64,000 bases of DNA from Pelobates cultripes (taxonomy: Eukaryota > Chordata > Amphibia > Anura > Pelobatidae), in NCBI GenBank assembly GCA_933207985.1, contig OW240915.1:121426821-121490820 (forward strand), in the 5' to 3' direction. Shown here one piece after another: positions 1 through 11,280 of the stretch. The notes below the pieces were generated by a model. That model had not been told where the DNA came from. It saw nothing but the letters and a program-made list of their open reading frames with translations, and did not search any database. A program made the position numbers and the translations under genes. How positions within the stretch are numbered: position 1 is the first letter of the stretch; every line of letters starts with the position of its first letter.

Positions 1-190
1 GTAGGACCCATCTAGGGGGGGGGGGGGTCTGCATTGACGTTGGCCAGGAGGGCATTCCCTCCAGTGGCCATTGGAGTAACTAAATGACCTCCATTTGTTT
101 AAATATACATAGGGATTAAGGAGAGAGAGCACAGGTAATTTTTCTTTGGTTTTTTACTATATGTATTTTGGCTGATGCATACTGTGGTCG
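1..190. other. Unassigned leader with poly-G run
   Basis: No gene is visible here. A run of 13 to 14 G lies at about 15-28. The stretch directly precedes the first DIRS-like open frame and may be part of the 5' region of that retrotransposon, but I see no motif that proves it. Confidence 0.3.
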
Positions 191-592
191 TTGCTGCCGC
201 CCCGGAGTGATGGGAGTGAGCGCAGGACTTTTCTTTTTGTACATGCAGATATAGTGCCTGCAGATTGTTACATGTGTGTTCACATTTGTTTTAGGGCTCA
301 TGCCAAGTCTATGTGTCCTAATAAAAGTCATGCTAAACCGTATCTGACATCTGTTAACATTGGTTCTTTGGCTCACGCTTTAGCTTCTTACCCATCCAAA
401 CATCTAGTGGATTTCTTGATTGATGGTTTCACGGAGGGATTTCATCCAGGTCTAGTACATATCCCTGCTGGCATTTACGAATGCAACCATTTGCAATCAG
501 CGTTTTCTGGCGTGGAAACGGTTGATGCTCTTTTACAAAGAGAATTGAAAGATGGGTTTTTGTTGACCTTTTCAGGCGCCCCCATTTTCTAA
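191..592 (+). pseudogene. DIRS-like element: gag-end/reverse-transcriptase leader
   Basis: This 133-codon open frame is the region just upstream of reverse transcriptase in DIRS-order elements. It carries the pattern YPSKHLVDFLIDGFTEGFHP (about residues 68-87), which matches the family motif of an aromatic and hydrophobic stretch ending in GF-x-x-GF. It is followed by the KELKDG-type helix that leads into the polymerase fingers (here RELKDGF near residues 120-126). The frame ends at a stop at 590-592, and the polymerase continues in other frames, so the gene is broken. The annotated start is only the first methionine of the open frame; the N-terminus is uncertain. Confidence 0.6.
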
Positions 593-593
593 T

Positions 594-1860
594 TGGAGAA
601 CCAACCCTAGAGGATTAGTCACCGGGAAATCCTCAGGGAAACAGACTCATTTTAGATCTGTCCACACCTCACTCCTTGGCCATACCTAGCCTTAACTCTT
701 TAATCCCATCCGAAGAATTTTCCCTTCAGTACGCCACCATAGACAACACAATACGCACCATTATTACAGCTGGAGTAGGGGCTTGACTGAGTAAGACAGA
801 CATCATCAATGCATTTAAATTACTACCCATACACTCGTCACTATGGCATCTGCATGGTCTGAAATGGAAAGGTTTATATTATTTTTTTACAAGGCTCACC
901 TTTTGGGTCAAAAAGCAGCCCAAAAATATTCGATACCTTTGCTGAAATGTTATGTTGGCTCCTGTTTAACAATTGCACATGCCATGCAGTGATACATTAG
1001 TTAGGTGACTTTCTGTTCGTGGAGAATAATTCCTCTGCTCCCAGTGATCTAACTACGGCCATTTCATTTTTTCATTCCTTGGGGGTGCCAGTTTCTAGAA
1101 AACAGAAGGCCCTGACACATTTTTTTTGGTATCCTACTTGATTCAGTGAGCATGGAAGCGAGCCTCCCCTCAGGCAAAATTGATGGTATCCTACAAACCA
1201 TAAACAACTTTCTGCATAATAGTACAAAGAATTGCAATCTTTGTTGGGCTCACTAAATTTTGCAATACGCATCATTCCGCAAGGTAGAGCCTTTATTTCT
1301 AGACTCCTTTGTCTTCTTCCACTGTTGCGAAATGACGTTAGCCGTATTTGCCTGGATTCACAAGTTACTGCTGATTTATTAATGTGGGGCAAATTCTTAT
1401 TGCAATGGAATGGTAGAAGTATGTTTTTACCTCAACTGTCTTTTTATTCTCCTGTCATTTGGATGGATGCTGCAGCATCAACAGGTTTTGTTGCCATATT
1501 TGGCAATGAGTGGCTCTGGGATGGTTGGCCAGAGGAGGTTTAGCACATGCCTTATTCAAGGTATACCCTCTTGTTGCAGCAGCCGTGGTATGGGGTCAGT
1601 CTTGGGCAGGTAGCTCGGTACGTTGTTTCTCCGACAACCTAGCTACCTGCCACATCATAAATAAGGGACGTTCCTCATCTCTGACGATCATGAGAAGACC
1701 TGGTTGGCTGCCTGTACTCAATTTTATTTGGTGTGTTGTCATGTACCAGGGATTTATAATACTGCAGGTGGCAAATTATCTCACTTTGAATTCCAGGCCC
1801 TCAGAGACACGTTAACCGCTGCCTCCCCAACAGCCACTGCAGCACCGTGTTTTCAGGAAC
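594..1860 (+). pseudogene. DIRS-like reverse transcriptase and RNase H (broken)
   Basis: Reading across frames gives K-T-D-I-I-N-A-F followed by LLPIHSSLWHLHGLKWKG at about 800-870 and SSPKIFDTFAEMLCW at about 915-960. These are the palm motifs of DIRS-order reverse transcriptases. The catalytic box that should read YLDDF appears as a stop followed by LGDFLF near 1000-1020, so the active site is damaged. RNase H follows at about 1232-1545, with the typical WMDAAASTGFVAIFG segment (first RNase H aspartate) at about 1462-1506. There are several stops, and the RNase H tail continues in a different frame to about 1815. Not functional. Confidence 0.75.
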
Positions 1861-1879
1861 TTGTAATGCTAATGTAAAG

Positions 1880-3710
1880 AATTAGCAAAGCATATTCTCA
1901 CCTTGGCTAGTTTGGCCCTCTCTGAAAAACATAAAACTGTCTTACAATAGAGCCTTCACACTTTATAAGAGATTTATGTCAGAACATAACTTGGTTCGCA
2001 TCCTTTTGTCATCTGAAACTCAAACTATCACACAACACCATTAAAATATATTTAACCGGCATCCAACACCACATGTATACCTTATACCTAGATTACCCTA
2101 GTTTTTGTTTTATCATCTTACCCCATTAAAACCATACAGAAAAACAGTACCACTCCTCCACCCATAATATTCCCAATACATAAACAGTTATTTAAGGATA
2201 TGTCTGACTTATTGGATGTTGCCCCATTTGAACACACAACAAATCTGGTAATCAAAACAGCCCTTTACTTGTCTTATTATGGTTTTCTTAGACCTTGCGA
2301 ATTTACCATACATGGTAATAAGTACGTGTGGCAAACCTAGCCACTTGGACATTATATAGAGACTATGCCTTTAAAGGTTGCCTGTGCTGTTTTGAGGATG
2401 CGTATGTTCCTGTGTGTATATACTGTGATTGCATAACATTGTATTGCCTGCATTGGCTATCTGCCGAAAGCAGATAGCTGATTTCCTTTCGTTTCACGAA
2501 CAGCGCCTTTGCGGGCTGTTCGTGAACCGAATAAGACCCACATGTATAGCCCACACATTGAGAGATGGTCGGTAATTAGAGGCTCTCGTAGGTGGCCGTC
2601 GTTCGACTACCGACCATGCGGCGGTCGGCCATCTTGGATCCTTTGTCTCTCCAGCGGTGTTCGGTCGTCGAGCGCGTGGTACTGAAAACGGCTACTCGAC
2701 AGCACGAACACCGCTGAACTTCCAGGCCGTTCGGGAGTTCCAGGACCTTCGGTAGTTTATTCCCTGCAAGGCAATCGGTAGTTTAAATCAAAGTGTTGGT
2801 GAATATGTTTTTCGTGCGGCGTTCGGTTCTTTTAGCTGGGATCTGAGTGGTAATCTCACGAATTGAGTGCCCAGACCCCAGTTATCCACCGAATGCCCAT
2901 TCGTGTAAATCACCCCAATATTGGGGAAGTTATGTATTTTTGTATAAATTGTCGGTTCTGCTGCATGGAGGGATAATCCACTTAACTGTACATTCCAGTG
3001 GGAGGATCCCTCTTGTGCAGCAGTGCCTGATGGGAGAAAGGCTCTGTACAATAAGTTTCCCATGTAGTCCACCTCTGGAATACCCCTGTGATGTGACTCA
3101 GGAAGCCCCTTGCATGGGGAATTGTATAAATTCTGGAGCCTGTGAATAAAGCCTCAGTTGACTCCCAGAACTGTGTTTCGTCCGGTTACTGGGGGGATTT
3201 GGGATATTGCCTTCCTTTTCAGCACTAACTGTGGATTACAGAAGAGACCAGCGGAATTCGTGTGTTTTAATACTGCCGATCCGCTACAGTACGCACGAGA
3301 CTGCCTCAAACGTTCCTATCTCATTAAACAATAAGATCACTATATCTTGTCCCCATCCGTTATTAAAACAAGTCAACTGGGTAAAGTAGTGCATATCACA
3401 TATTATCCTATTTCAAATAAATGGTGCCCGGTAAAAGTGCTTGATACATATCTCCAATCATTACCACCTCACTCTGACATCCCGCTGCAAGTCCTCAACG
3501 AAGCTGTCTTAACAACAGAAAAGTTCATGCAGTACATATGCATATTACTGACCAGACTAGGTCTGAACGCTGGCAATTTTTCTGGGTATTCTTTTCGGAT
3601 ATGCCTCTAGTCACGATAATACAGTACACGTAATGAAGTCTTTGGGCCGCTGGAAGTCATCTGCATTTGCTTTGTACATACCTCAACCTGTGTTAAATTG
3701 TCATCTTAAG
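1880..3710 (+). pseudogene. DIRS-like tyrosine recombinase, split by a solo LTR
   Basis: The N-terminal half (about 1880-2326) has fragments such as a Y-L-T-G-I-Q-H-H type block near 2050 and YYGFLRPCEFTIHG at about 2277-2318, the box around the first catalytic arginine. After the LTR, the C-terminal half (3294-3710) has LTRLGLNAGNFSGYSFRI at about 3549-3602, the H-x-x-R region with H changed to Y. It is followed in another frame by GRWKSSAFALYIPQP at about 3648-3692, which holds the nucleophilic tyrosine. The family joins circular cDNA to target DNA. This copy is disrupted by frameshifts and by the insertion. Confidence 0.7.
2327..3288 (+). repeat. Solo LTR, Gmr1-like Gypsy family (divergent subfamily)
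   Basis: The 962-bp repeat begins TGTGGC and ends CCGCTACA. It is flanked by perfect 5-bp target duplications GTACG (2322-2326 and 3289-3293). A polyadenylation signal AATAAA lies near 3145, followed by CGTCCGGTTACTGG, which matches the R/U5 region of the other LTRs of this family (for example near 60380). The U3 carries the family's inverted repeat around CAGCGGTGTTCGG (about 2652-2718). Its sequence diverges from the other copies, so it is a sister subfamily. It interrupts the recombinase of the first DIRS-like element. Confidence 0.85.
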
Positions 3711-3903
3711 GTATTTTCTTTGCACTATGTTTCATCTATCCAATAAATATTTCTTTGGCAAAACACTGCAAATTTTTACCCTCTTTATTACAGGCCTACC
3801 ACATACGTTGGTTTCGGCACACTTCAGCCGACTTGTTCATATCTATAATTTACACCATGTTATACATACGTTTACGTTACAAGAATAGCACTGAACACAA
3901 ATA

Positions 3904-4420
3904 CAGTTGGACCTCGGTTTACAAATGAATCGGTTAACCTTATTTTCGGTTTACAAATGAAAATCCATTGAAAATAATGCCTCGGTTTACAATTTTTTTT
4001 CGCAGTACAAAGAAAGTTTTCCCAGGATGCATTGCACCTAGGAGGTTTATAGCACTGCCCCCTGCATGCTGGAGCCTGTGGGTAGTACGTGGCGTACAGT
4101 GTGGAGGTGTTGGAGCGGCTTTTGCATCGAGTTTTGGAGCCATTCTGGAAATTGTTTGCAGTTGTTTTGGGACTTTTTGGGGCCTTTCTCAAGCTGTGGA
4201 AAGGTAGGGAGCTGAGCTTCGTTGTTTGCATGCCTTTTATTGTGTGCTTTGCATTGTGGGTTGGTTTCCATGCCAGCTCATTTCGACTTTTTTTTTATGA
4301 CCTCTAGAACTGATTAATTGGTTTTCAATGCATTCCTATGGGAAACCGCGTTTCGGTTTACAAATTTTTCGCAGTAAGAAACGTCCCGGAGAACTCATTA
4401 AATTTGTATTTGAGGATACA
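3904..4420. mobile_element. Mariner/Tigger-type MITE
   Basis: The sequence opens CAGTTGGACCTCGGTTTAC after a TA dinucleotide, the style of Tc1/mariner (Tigger-like) non-autonomous elements with AACCTCGGTTTACGA ends. The interior repeats CGGTTTACAAATG at both ends in inverted sense (about 3914 and 4353). There is no coding capacity. Its right end abuts the Tc1 element at about 4420, where the outer end of the neighbour seems lost, so the junction is a rearrangement and not a clean insertion. Confidence 0.6.
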
Positions 4421-5961
4421 GTTGTATTTTTGAGGATTAATTTTATTATTGAACAACAACCATGTTCTCAATGAACCCAAAAAACTCATTAATATCAAAG
4501 CTGAATATTTTTGGAAGTAGTTTTTAGTTTGTTTTTAGTTATAGCTATGTTAGGGGGATATCTGTGTGTGCAGGTGACTATTACTGTGCATAATTATTAG
4601 GCAACTTAACAAAAAACAAATATATACCCATTTCAATTATTTATTATTACCAGTGAAACCAATATAACATCTCAACATTCACAAATATACATTTCTGACA
4701 TTCAAAAACAAAACAAAAACAAATCAGTGACCAATATAGCCACCTTTCTTTGCAAGGACACTCAAAAGCCTGCCATCCATGGATTCTGTCAGTGTTTTGA
4801 TCTGTTCACCATCAACATTGCGTGCAGCAGCAACCACAGCCTCCCAGACACTGTTCAGAGAGGTGTACTGTTTTCCCTCCTTGTAAATCTCACATTTGAT
4901 GATGGACCACAGGTTCTCAATGGGGTTCAGATCAGGTGAACAAGGAGGCCATGTCATTAGATTTTCTTCTTTTATACCCTTTCTTGCCAGCCACGCTGTG
5001 GAGTACTTGGACGCGTGTGATGGAGCATTGTCCTGCATGAAAATCATGTTTTTCTTGAAGGATGCAGACTTCTTCCTGTACCACTGCTTGAAGAAGGTGT
5101 CTTCCAGGAACTGGCAGTAGGACTGGGAGTTGAGCTTGACTCCATCCTCAACCCGAAAAGGCCCCACAAGCTCATCTTTGATGATACCAGCCCAAACCAG
5201 TACTCCACCTCCACCTTGCTGGCATCTGAGTCGGACTGGAGCTCTCTGCCCTTTACCAATCCAGCCACGGGCCCATCCATCTGGCCCATCAAGACTCACT
5301 CTCATTTCATCAGTCCATAAAACCTTAGAAAAATCAGTCTTGAGATATTTCTTGGCCCAGTCTTGACGTTTCAGCTTGTGTGTCTTGTTCAGTGGTGGTC
5401 GTCTTTCAGCCTTTCTTACCTTGGCCATGTCTCTGAGTATTGCACACCTTGTGCTTTTGGGCACTCCAGTGATGTTGCAGCTCTGAAATATGGCCAAACT
5501 GGTGGCAAGTGGCATCGTGGCAGCTGCACGCTTGACTTTTCTCAGTTCATGGGCAGTTATTTTGCGCCTTGGTTTTTCCACACGCTTCTTGCGACCCTGT
5601 TGACTATTTTGAATGAAACGCTTGATTGTTCGATGATCACGCTTCAGAAGCTTTGCAATTTTAAGAGTGCTGCATCCCTCTGCAAGATATCTCACTATTT
5701 TGACTTTTCTGAGCCTGTCAAGTCCTTCTTTTGACCCATTTTGCCAAAGGAAAGGAAGTTGCCTAATAATTATGCACACCTGATATAGGGTGTTGATGTC
5801 ATTAGACCACACCCCTTCTCATTACAGAGATGCACATCACCTAATATGCTTAATTGGTAGTAGGCTTTCGAGCCTATACAGCTTGGAGTAAGACAACATG
5901 CATAAAGAGGATGATGTGGTCAAAATACTCATTTGCCTAATAATTCTGCACTCCCTGTATG
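4421..5961 (-). mobile_element. Tc1-like transposon
   Basis: A single transposase gene on the minus strand lies between inverted repeats. The right outer repeat reads TTGCCTAATAATTCTGCAC at 5935-5953. A second inner copy lies at about 5759-5779, giving the two-site (IR/DR) end structure of Tc1 elements. The left end retains the inner copy GTGCATAATTATTAGGCAAC near 4585-4605. The outermost left repeat is missing, because the MITE abuts directly. Confidence 0.85.
4724..5739 (-). pseudogene. Tc1-like transposase (DD34E), nearly intact
   Basis: The product would cut and paste its own element at TA sites. An N-terminal helix-turn-helix region is visible (CSTLKIAKLLKRDHRTIKRF), followed by the catalytic domain with LWTDEM (first Asp), FMQDNAPSHA (second Asp) and PDLNPIENLW (Glu), all present and in the DD34E spacing of the Tc1 group. 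The natural start is probably the ATG at 5739, reading M-G-Q-K-K-D-L-T. Fifteen codons in, a stop appears because one T/A of a run near 5697 is missing, and the rest continues open in the next frame. An open frame can instead be read from 5812 with an unrelated N-terminus. One base change separates this copy from a full-length protein, suggesting fairly recent activity. Confidence 0.85.
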
Positions 5962-5966
5962 TGTGT

Positions 5967-5967
<1 letters not shown>

Positions 5968-5998
<31 letters not shown>
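5968..5998. repeat. (TA)n microsatellite
   Basis: A pure TA run immediately follows the right end of the Tc1 element. Confidence 0.95.
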
Positions 5999-6005
<7 letters not shown>

Positions 6006-6675
6006 TACTTTTTTAACAATATATAAATAAAGTTGTGATACCTCCGTCAATCGATGCTCCTTGTGCTTTCCGAGGGCTCCAAGTACTCCTCCAGACACCA
6101 GAAGCACTGCGCCGGGGTCTCGCAGTCCTCCACCCACCCTGGACCAAAGACCAGGAGCCATCTCTCAGTGGGCAGATCTCTCCTACTCCAGAAAGCATAG
6201 CAGGAACAAGCTCTTACAAGAGCTTAGTGATTATACTCAGGGGAGTATTGTGATTATAGCAATCCCTAAGAGTGTAGTTATCCAATCCCCCAAACATGAG
6301 CCAAGAATTCATGAAGGGGTAAAGCAGGTCTTTTTAATGGAAGCCAACACTTACAATCTATTCAGTTTTTCAGGCCAGAGGCACAACCCTTGGACCTGAT
6401 GGAAACCAGGGGCACAACGGACGTAAACCAATCAAAACAGTCATTAAAAGTACATCACTCCCATATACAGTAAACAATCCCTCCCCTCTGCCCGTGATAT
6501 AATAAACCCCTTAAGGACAGAGCTTCAAAAGCTTGTCTTTCACTTAATGACAACAGCATTTCTTTCATTTTTTGCTGTTTGCGTTCAACTGCAATTTGCA
6601 TTTTACTAATTTATTGCACCGAAACATATTATATACCATTTTTTTTTAAAGGACAGAAAGGGCTTTAATTTGATG

Positions 6676-6677
<2 letters not shown>

Positions 6678-6723
<46 letters not shown>
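6678..6723. repeat. (TA)n microsatellite
   Basis: A TA run of about 46 bp lies inside the CCCCTTAAGG-ended transposon. Confidence 0.95.
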
Positions 6724-6725
<2 letters not shown>

Positions 6726-7253
6726 TCATTTATTATAAATACAGAAAAATGCAAAAAAAATAAAAAATGTGTGTTTTTTTTACAGTTTTTGCAATAATAA
6801 TGTGTGCACAATTAGTGCAGGTTAAGGAAAGTAATTAAAAATAAATTCATTTAATTGTTCTGATTTACAGAATATATAATGTGTTTGGGATTTAAGTTTT
6901 TTGGTAGTTACAGGTCACAAAGCACAAGGAGTAAAATAAACTTTTAATGTGGAGCAATTTTAGAATTTGGTATGTTTGTCTTGTAAGCTTAATAGTCATA
7001 AAAGAAAACAATATTGCCTCACAAAAGTATATATTTATATAAAGTAGACATCACGGGCTATTTACCTAAGGTTGTTTTGACACTTTCTACGTAGCCATTT
7101 CACCGCCAACCTCTGCTAAATATTGGAGTAAAATTGTGGGGGTTTTTTTGTTTTTTGGTAAACCAACTTATAACAAAGAACTTCTCATGTGTATTTTGTA
7201 AAGTTGGTGTGTGCTATTCCTGTACAAAGTTTTATTTTGTGTTCAGTTACATC

Positions 7254-8335
7254 TGCTGAGTAAAATGACACCCCCATTGCATGTCTTTGGCACTATTTTG
7301 TGAAGTTACAGTGCCATATAGGATACTTGCCCTTTTCAGTATTCACAGTAGAACTTTGAGAGACGGATTTAATGAGCCTATGCTTCCATTTGGGGTATTA
7401 TAGTAGTTTGACTATTCAAAAAAACCAAAGAGGCCTACCATTTGTAAAAGTAAACCCTCCAGGGTATCTCATAATGTGCATATTGTGCCTTAACATGCCC
7501 CCATTTTTTCACCAATATATGCCAAAGTATGTGGTAAAAAATAATTTTGTGCATATTTTACATACGGATTGCATTTTTGCTGGGCCTTTTGTATATTTCA
7601 TATGTGCCTCTAAGTTCAAACCCCCCAAATTATGCTCAGCTAAGTCTTCTGAGTAAAAAGACACCCCCAATGAATGTCTTTGGCACTATTTCGTGAAGCT
7701 ACAGTGCCATATATGAGACCAAGCCATATCAGTTTTTACCGAACTTTGAATTTTGACGCTGGGTCTATGTGCAATTTTCAAGCATCTTTGCAGGTTTTAA
7801 ATTCAACTACCCCACAAAGGCCTACCATTTCTTAAAGTAGACACCCCAGGGTGTTTCAAAAGGTATATTTTGAACCTTAACGTGGGATCATTTTTCCGCT
7901 AACTTGTACCAGGTGTAGTGGTAGTAAGCGTTTTTTCTGCCTTTTTGACACACAAAGTGAGTTTGCACAGTATATTTTGCAAACCTTATGTGTGCTACAA
8001 CTGTATAATACTTCATATGTTGCTCAACTATGTGGTCTGAGTACAGCAATAACCCCGTATGTACCTTTGCCAGGTATATGTGCATGTTGAAGGTGCACAT
8101 TTGAGAAGCAGCCATTCAGTTTTTTTCTAACTGAAGTTTTACGCTGTGTCCATGTTCCAATTTGGAGTAGTTTAGATGGTTGGTTATTGAAACTTCCCCA
8201 CAAACACATACTATTTATAAAAGAATACACCCTGGGGTAATTCAAAAGGCATATTTTGAACCTTGGCGTAGGATCATTTTTTCTCTAGTTTGTTCCAGGT
8301 GTAGTGGTAATGAGCGTTTTTAAATGTATTTTTTT
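7254..8335. repeat. Tandem units of about 390 bp
   Basis: Three successive units start with related CTGAGTA-x-A blocks at about 7254, 7647 and 8032. Each carries a ...TGTCTTTGGCACTATTT...-like line, a GCCTACCATTT-x-x-AAAAGTA line and an ACCCC/CAGGGTAT line. The third unit is more diverged. They fill much of the transposon interior and may be arrays of transposase-binding sites or simple amplification. No open frame is conserved across units. Confidence 0.7.
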
Positions 8336-8474
8336 ACTTTTTTAAACTTTTATTTTTTAAAACTAGTTTTTAAACTTTTGTTTTGCTTATTAATTTTTTA
8401 AACTTTCCTAAACTTTCTTAAAACTTTTTTTACAGATTTAACATTTTTCTAAGCTTTTTTTTTTTTTTTTTACC

Positions 8475-8990
8475 GTTAATCCCTAACTAGCAGTAAGCAG
8501 CACTAACAGTAAATTCCCCATTTTCCCATAACTCCCACCCACCCCAGCTAGCAAAATATATAATTATAAAATATTTAAATCAGTTAATTAAATAAATTGA
8601 ACCCCTGGGGGTTAAAAAATAAATAAAAGTTAATCGTCAGGGGTTAAAAAAAATTAGATCACAGTATAATCTGTGATCTATATTTTGATCGACTGGAAGG
8701 GAAGGAGTTCATTTTTATTTGGACTAGCTAAAGGGGGGTGTTTTTTTAATTTTTTACTTAAACGTTACTAAAACTTTTTTTAACTTAATTTTGAACTTTT
8801 TAAAGCTTATTTTAAAACTTTTTTTAACGTTAACCCCTAGTTAGCCTAACACCAAATCCCCCAATTCCCCACTAACGTCCACCCACCCCATAGTAAAATG
8901 TAATCCCTGCCAATTGATCACTGTAGTCAGTGATCAAATGGCAGGGAAGGGGGTAAATTTTTATTAAAATGGGTATAGGGGGGTGGGATT
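8475..8990. repeat. Two tandem units with internal hairpins
   Basis: Two related blocks start with TAATCCCTAACTAG (about 8478) and TAACCCCTAGTTAG (about 8829). Each runs through a CCCACCCACCCC line to a near-perfect inverted repeat: GATCACAGTATAATCTGTGATC at 8659-8680 in one, and TGATCACTG-TAGT-CAGTGATCA at 8917-8939 in the other. Both are followed by a GGGAAGG line. The paired bases are kept while the sequences differ, which suggests that the hairpin itself matters. Confidence 0.65.
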
Positions 8991-9769
8991 TTAAATTAAC
9001 TTTATTTTCTTTTTAACAGGGGGCAGGAACATCACTGATCAGTCTCCCTGCACTTCACAGTAAACCAGGAAGTGCAGGGAGGCAGAAGGTAAGTATACTA
9101 AGCACATGTGCTCGCTCTGACATGCTGTCAGTGCGAGCACATGTGCTGGGCAGCACTGTCGGGTGCTCCCGGTCTGCCTCTAACAACGATGTCCGTCACT
9201 CGTCGTTAAGGGTTTCCTCTGAGTGACGGACCTTGTCCGTCACTCGTCATTAAGGGGTTAAAGGAGTTAATACAATAACCTAATTATCCACAGGCAGAAA
9301 ACACACACTTTTCACAAAGAACAGCAAACACCCCAAAACATAACATATCTCCAGAAAGCCCTGATCTGGGTGAACAACATATCCAAAAATCATGCAGATC
9401 AGAGTCTCTTTTGACCAACCGCACACATGATTTCATGCCCAAAACAGTTCCAGAGAATTAGGCTGTGTGGCCTATTTTCAATGTCTAAGTTCAGTTCGTA
9501 TAGTCTAACGGGAACCGTTCGTGCACATAGTCAATATTAAAGTGCCATTCGAATTGTCGAACGCTGTTTGAATCCCGTCAAAGAGTCGAAGTCCTGGGGG
9601 GCATGGCCAACTGCTGAGGAGAGAGGATGAATGGTGTGAGTGCTCCTGGCCCAAATGACCCGATAGCCTGGTAATTAGCAGAATAATTCCACCCACAACA
9701 TCCACAAGTTACCCTCATATAGCAGACCTAACAAACTAGCACCTGGCACCTGCAAAACAAACTAAGCTA

Positions 9770-10229
9770 ATGGATCAGCTCTGCTTACCTAAATGCGATC
9801 GCGGAGATCGCACGCGGCCTAACCAAGATGGCAACGACAGCCTGCAACCCTCACAGACCTTAGAGGCCCTGTCAGATGCCGAACAAGAAGCCAACCATTA
9901 CACTGATGCCCTGGTGACAGAAAACCGGCTATATTCCATGTTGCAGGAATTCAGAGTCACACTACAGGCAGATTTTAAGCTGGAGGCACGCACGGAAGAG
10001 CTGTGCACAGAGCACAATGAGCTGGTGGATACAGTATGTAATCTCGCTGAAGAACACCAACAATTGTAAAGAAAATTAGCGGACATGGAAGACCGGTCCA
10101 GGAGGAATAATATCCGCTTTAGAGAAATACCAGAAATGGTAACAACAGAAGCTCTCCACGATTACTTGGTAAATTTATGTAAAACACTACTACCGGACAT
10201 AAAAGATGGAGAATGGCTCATGGATTCTC
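9770..10229 (+). pseudogene. L1 ORF1 (RNA-binding coiled-coil protein), broken
   Basis: ORF1 proteins of L1 form trimers on the element RNA. The frame opens at ATG 9770 and runs as an acidic, helix-rich stretch with heptad-like leucines. It contains one in-frame stop (TAA at 10067-10069), then continues in the same frame with MEDRSRRNNIRFREIPE, the conserved junction between the coiled coil and the RNA-recognition domain of L1 ORF1. The remainder is lost at the LTR boundary near 10228. One nonsense mutation plus the truncation make it inactive. Confidence 0.8.
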
Positions 10230-11280
10230 CTAGTGCTTACAGAGGGCTCCAAGCACTCCGCCAGACATCACAACCACCATAGACCCCACGAACCGCCTCA
10301 GCTTGTTTGGGGTCTCGCCGTCTCCTACCCACCCTGGACCTACGACAAGGCTCCAGGTTCCAGTGGGTGAACCTCTCCTCCAAGAGAGTGAAGCAGGAAC
10401 AAGCTCTTAAAAGAGCTTAGTAGTGATTAGCTAAGGGAGTATGCAGAGCATAGCAATCCCTTGTAGTGATATAGCAATACCCCCCAATAAGAGACAGGAC
10501 TCTAGATTGAGGGTAAAGTAGAACTGTCTGTACTGGCACATACAGCCTCTTTTATTCACATTCTACAAACATAGTACTGCCCACAGGGTTTTGAAGAACA
10601 ACCAATCAACACATTACAACACAGCTAACACGTCCATTCATTACATCAGAAATCATCCCCTCTGCCTGTGATACAATTATCTCAACACAATAGACCAACT
10701 TAATTATCACATGCAGGAAAATACAGTATTATAAAACATATATCACAAGGACCCCAAAACATGCAATAACCCCATAAAATATATATCCTCGGAACCAGGG
10801 GATCTGGGTAAACCACATATCCTAAATTCATCCAGATCCGTTCAGTACTTTGGAAGATACAGTTTAATGCAGATTCCGCAGAACATATACAGGCTATATG
10901 AAAAATAATTACTGTTAAATGTGTCCCCTGTTGTTTAAAACTACTGCACGATGTCTTTGTGCACCAAATACCGGCGAGATGGCACCGTGTAGAAAAGTCT
11001 AAACAGTGTCTGTGAGGTAAAATGGCCGCCATCCATTGTTCTCACCATGTGCTTTATCCATTGTTCTCACCATGTGCCTCTGATAAATGAAATGGTGGCA
11101 TCCCAGTAACTCCACAGTATGTCCCCAGATGGTTCTTAAAGGGCAAGCAGCAGCATAATAAAATACAGTATGCCCAAATCCGTTCCTTAAAGGGCAATAC
11201 ATCCCAGGGCCATAGTCGCAGGGCAGGAGGCTGGCAAACAGGCCCCTCCAAAAACCAGTGGCGAGGTCACTTTCGCCACA
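10228..11280 (-). repeat. LTR of family 2 (minus)
   Basis: The right end reads AGTGGCGAGGTCACTTTCGCCACA (plus strand), which is the reverse complement of the LTR start TGTGGCGAAAGTGACC seen at 18108. The interior matches 18108-18548 in reverse and matches the left part of the copy at 6034. The left end inside L1 ORF1 is approximate. The 5 bp to the right are GACAC; a clear duplicate on the left is not visible, so the left edge may be eroded. Confidence 0.7.

Larger units (their letters stand above)
191..3870 (+). mobile_element. DIRS-order tyrosine-recombinase retrotransposon, copy 1 (decayed)
   Basis: The order on the plus strand is a leader peptide upstream of reverse transcriptase, reverse transcriptase, RNase H, then a tyrosine recombinase, which is the arrangement of DIRS-order elements (no integrase, no LTRs). 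The 3' part ends near CTTTATTACAGGCCT at about 3780-3795. The same motif occurs in reverse near 32521-32533 at the 3' end of the second copy of this family, supporting a shared 3' terminus. Stops and frameshifts throughout mean it is inactive. A solo LTR (2327-3288) sits inside the recombinase region. Exact outer ends are not defined. Confidence 0.75.
6507..9257. mobile_element. 2.75-kb non-coding transposon with CCCCTTAAGG ends
   Basis: The terminal inverted repeats read CCCCTTAAGGAC on the left and the matching TCATTAAGGGG on the right. Flanking bases are TAAA and TTAA, which could be a decayed TTAA target duplication (piggyBac-like), but this is not proven. The interior has no convincing gene. 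It is built from tandem units (see separate entries), and the right subterminal region has a strong inverted repeat, GAGTGACGGAC-CTT-GTCCGTCACTC, at 9221-9245. An AGCACATGTGCTCGC inverted repeat lies at about 9099-9147. The superfamily is uncertain. Confidence 0.6.
6034..9590 (-). repeat. LTR of family 2, interrupted by a DNA transposon
   Basis: The minus-strand LTR has its 3' end at 6034 (plus strand TGTGATACCTCCG). It matches other copies of the same family at 10228-11280 and 15308-16682, with shared blocks such as GAGGGCTCCAAG and the ACAAGCTCTTA-x-AAGAGCTTAGT palindrome near 6210. It is split at 6507-9257 by a transposon and resumes at 9258 to about 9590, where it is cut off by the 5' end of the L1. 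The 5' LTR end is missing. Confidence 0.65.

Noticed and set aside
5130..5734. Plus-strand frames over the Tc1 transposase
   Set aside because: They are the antisense of an intact DD34E coding sequence.
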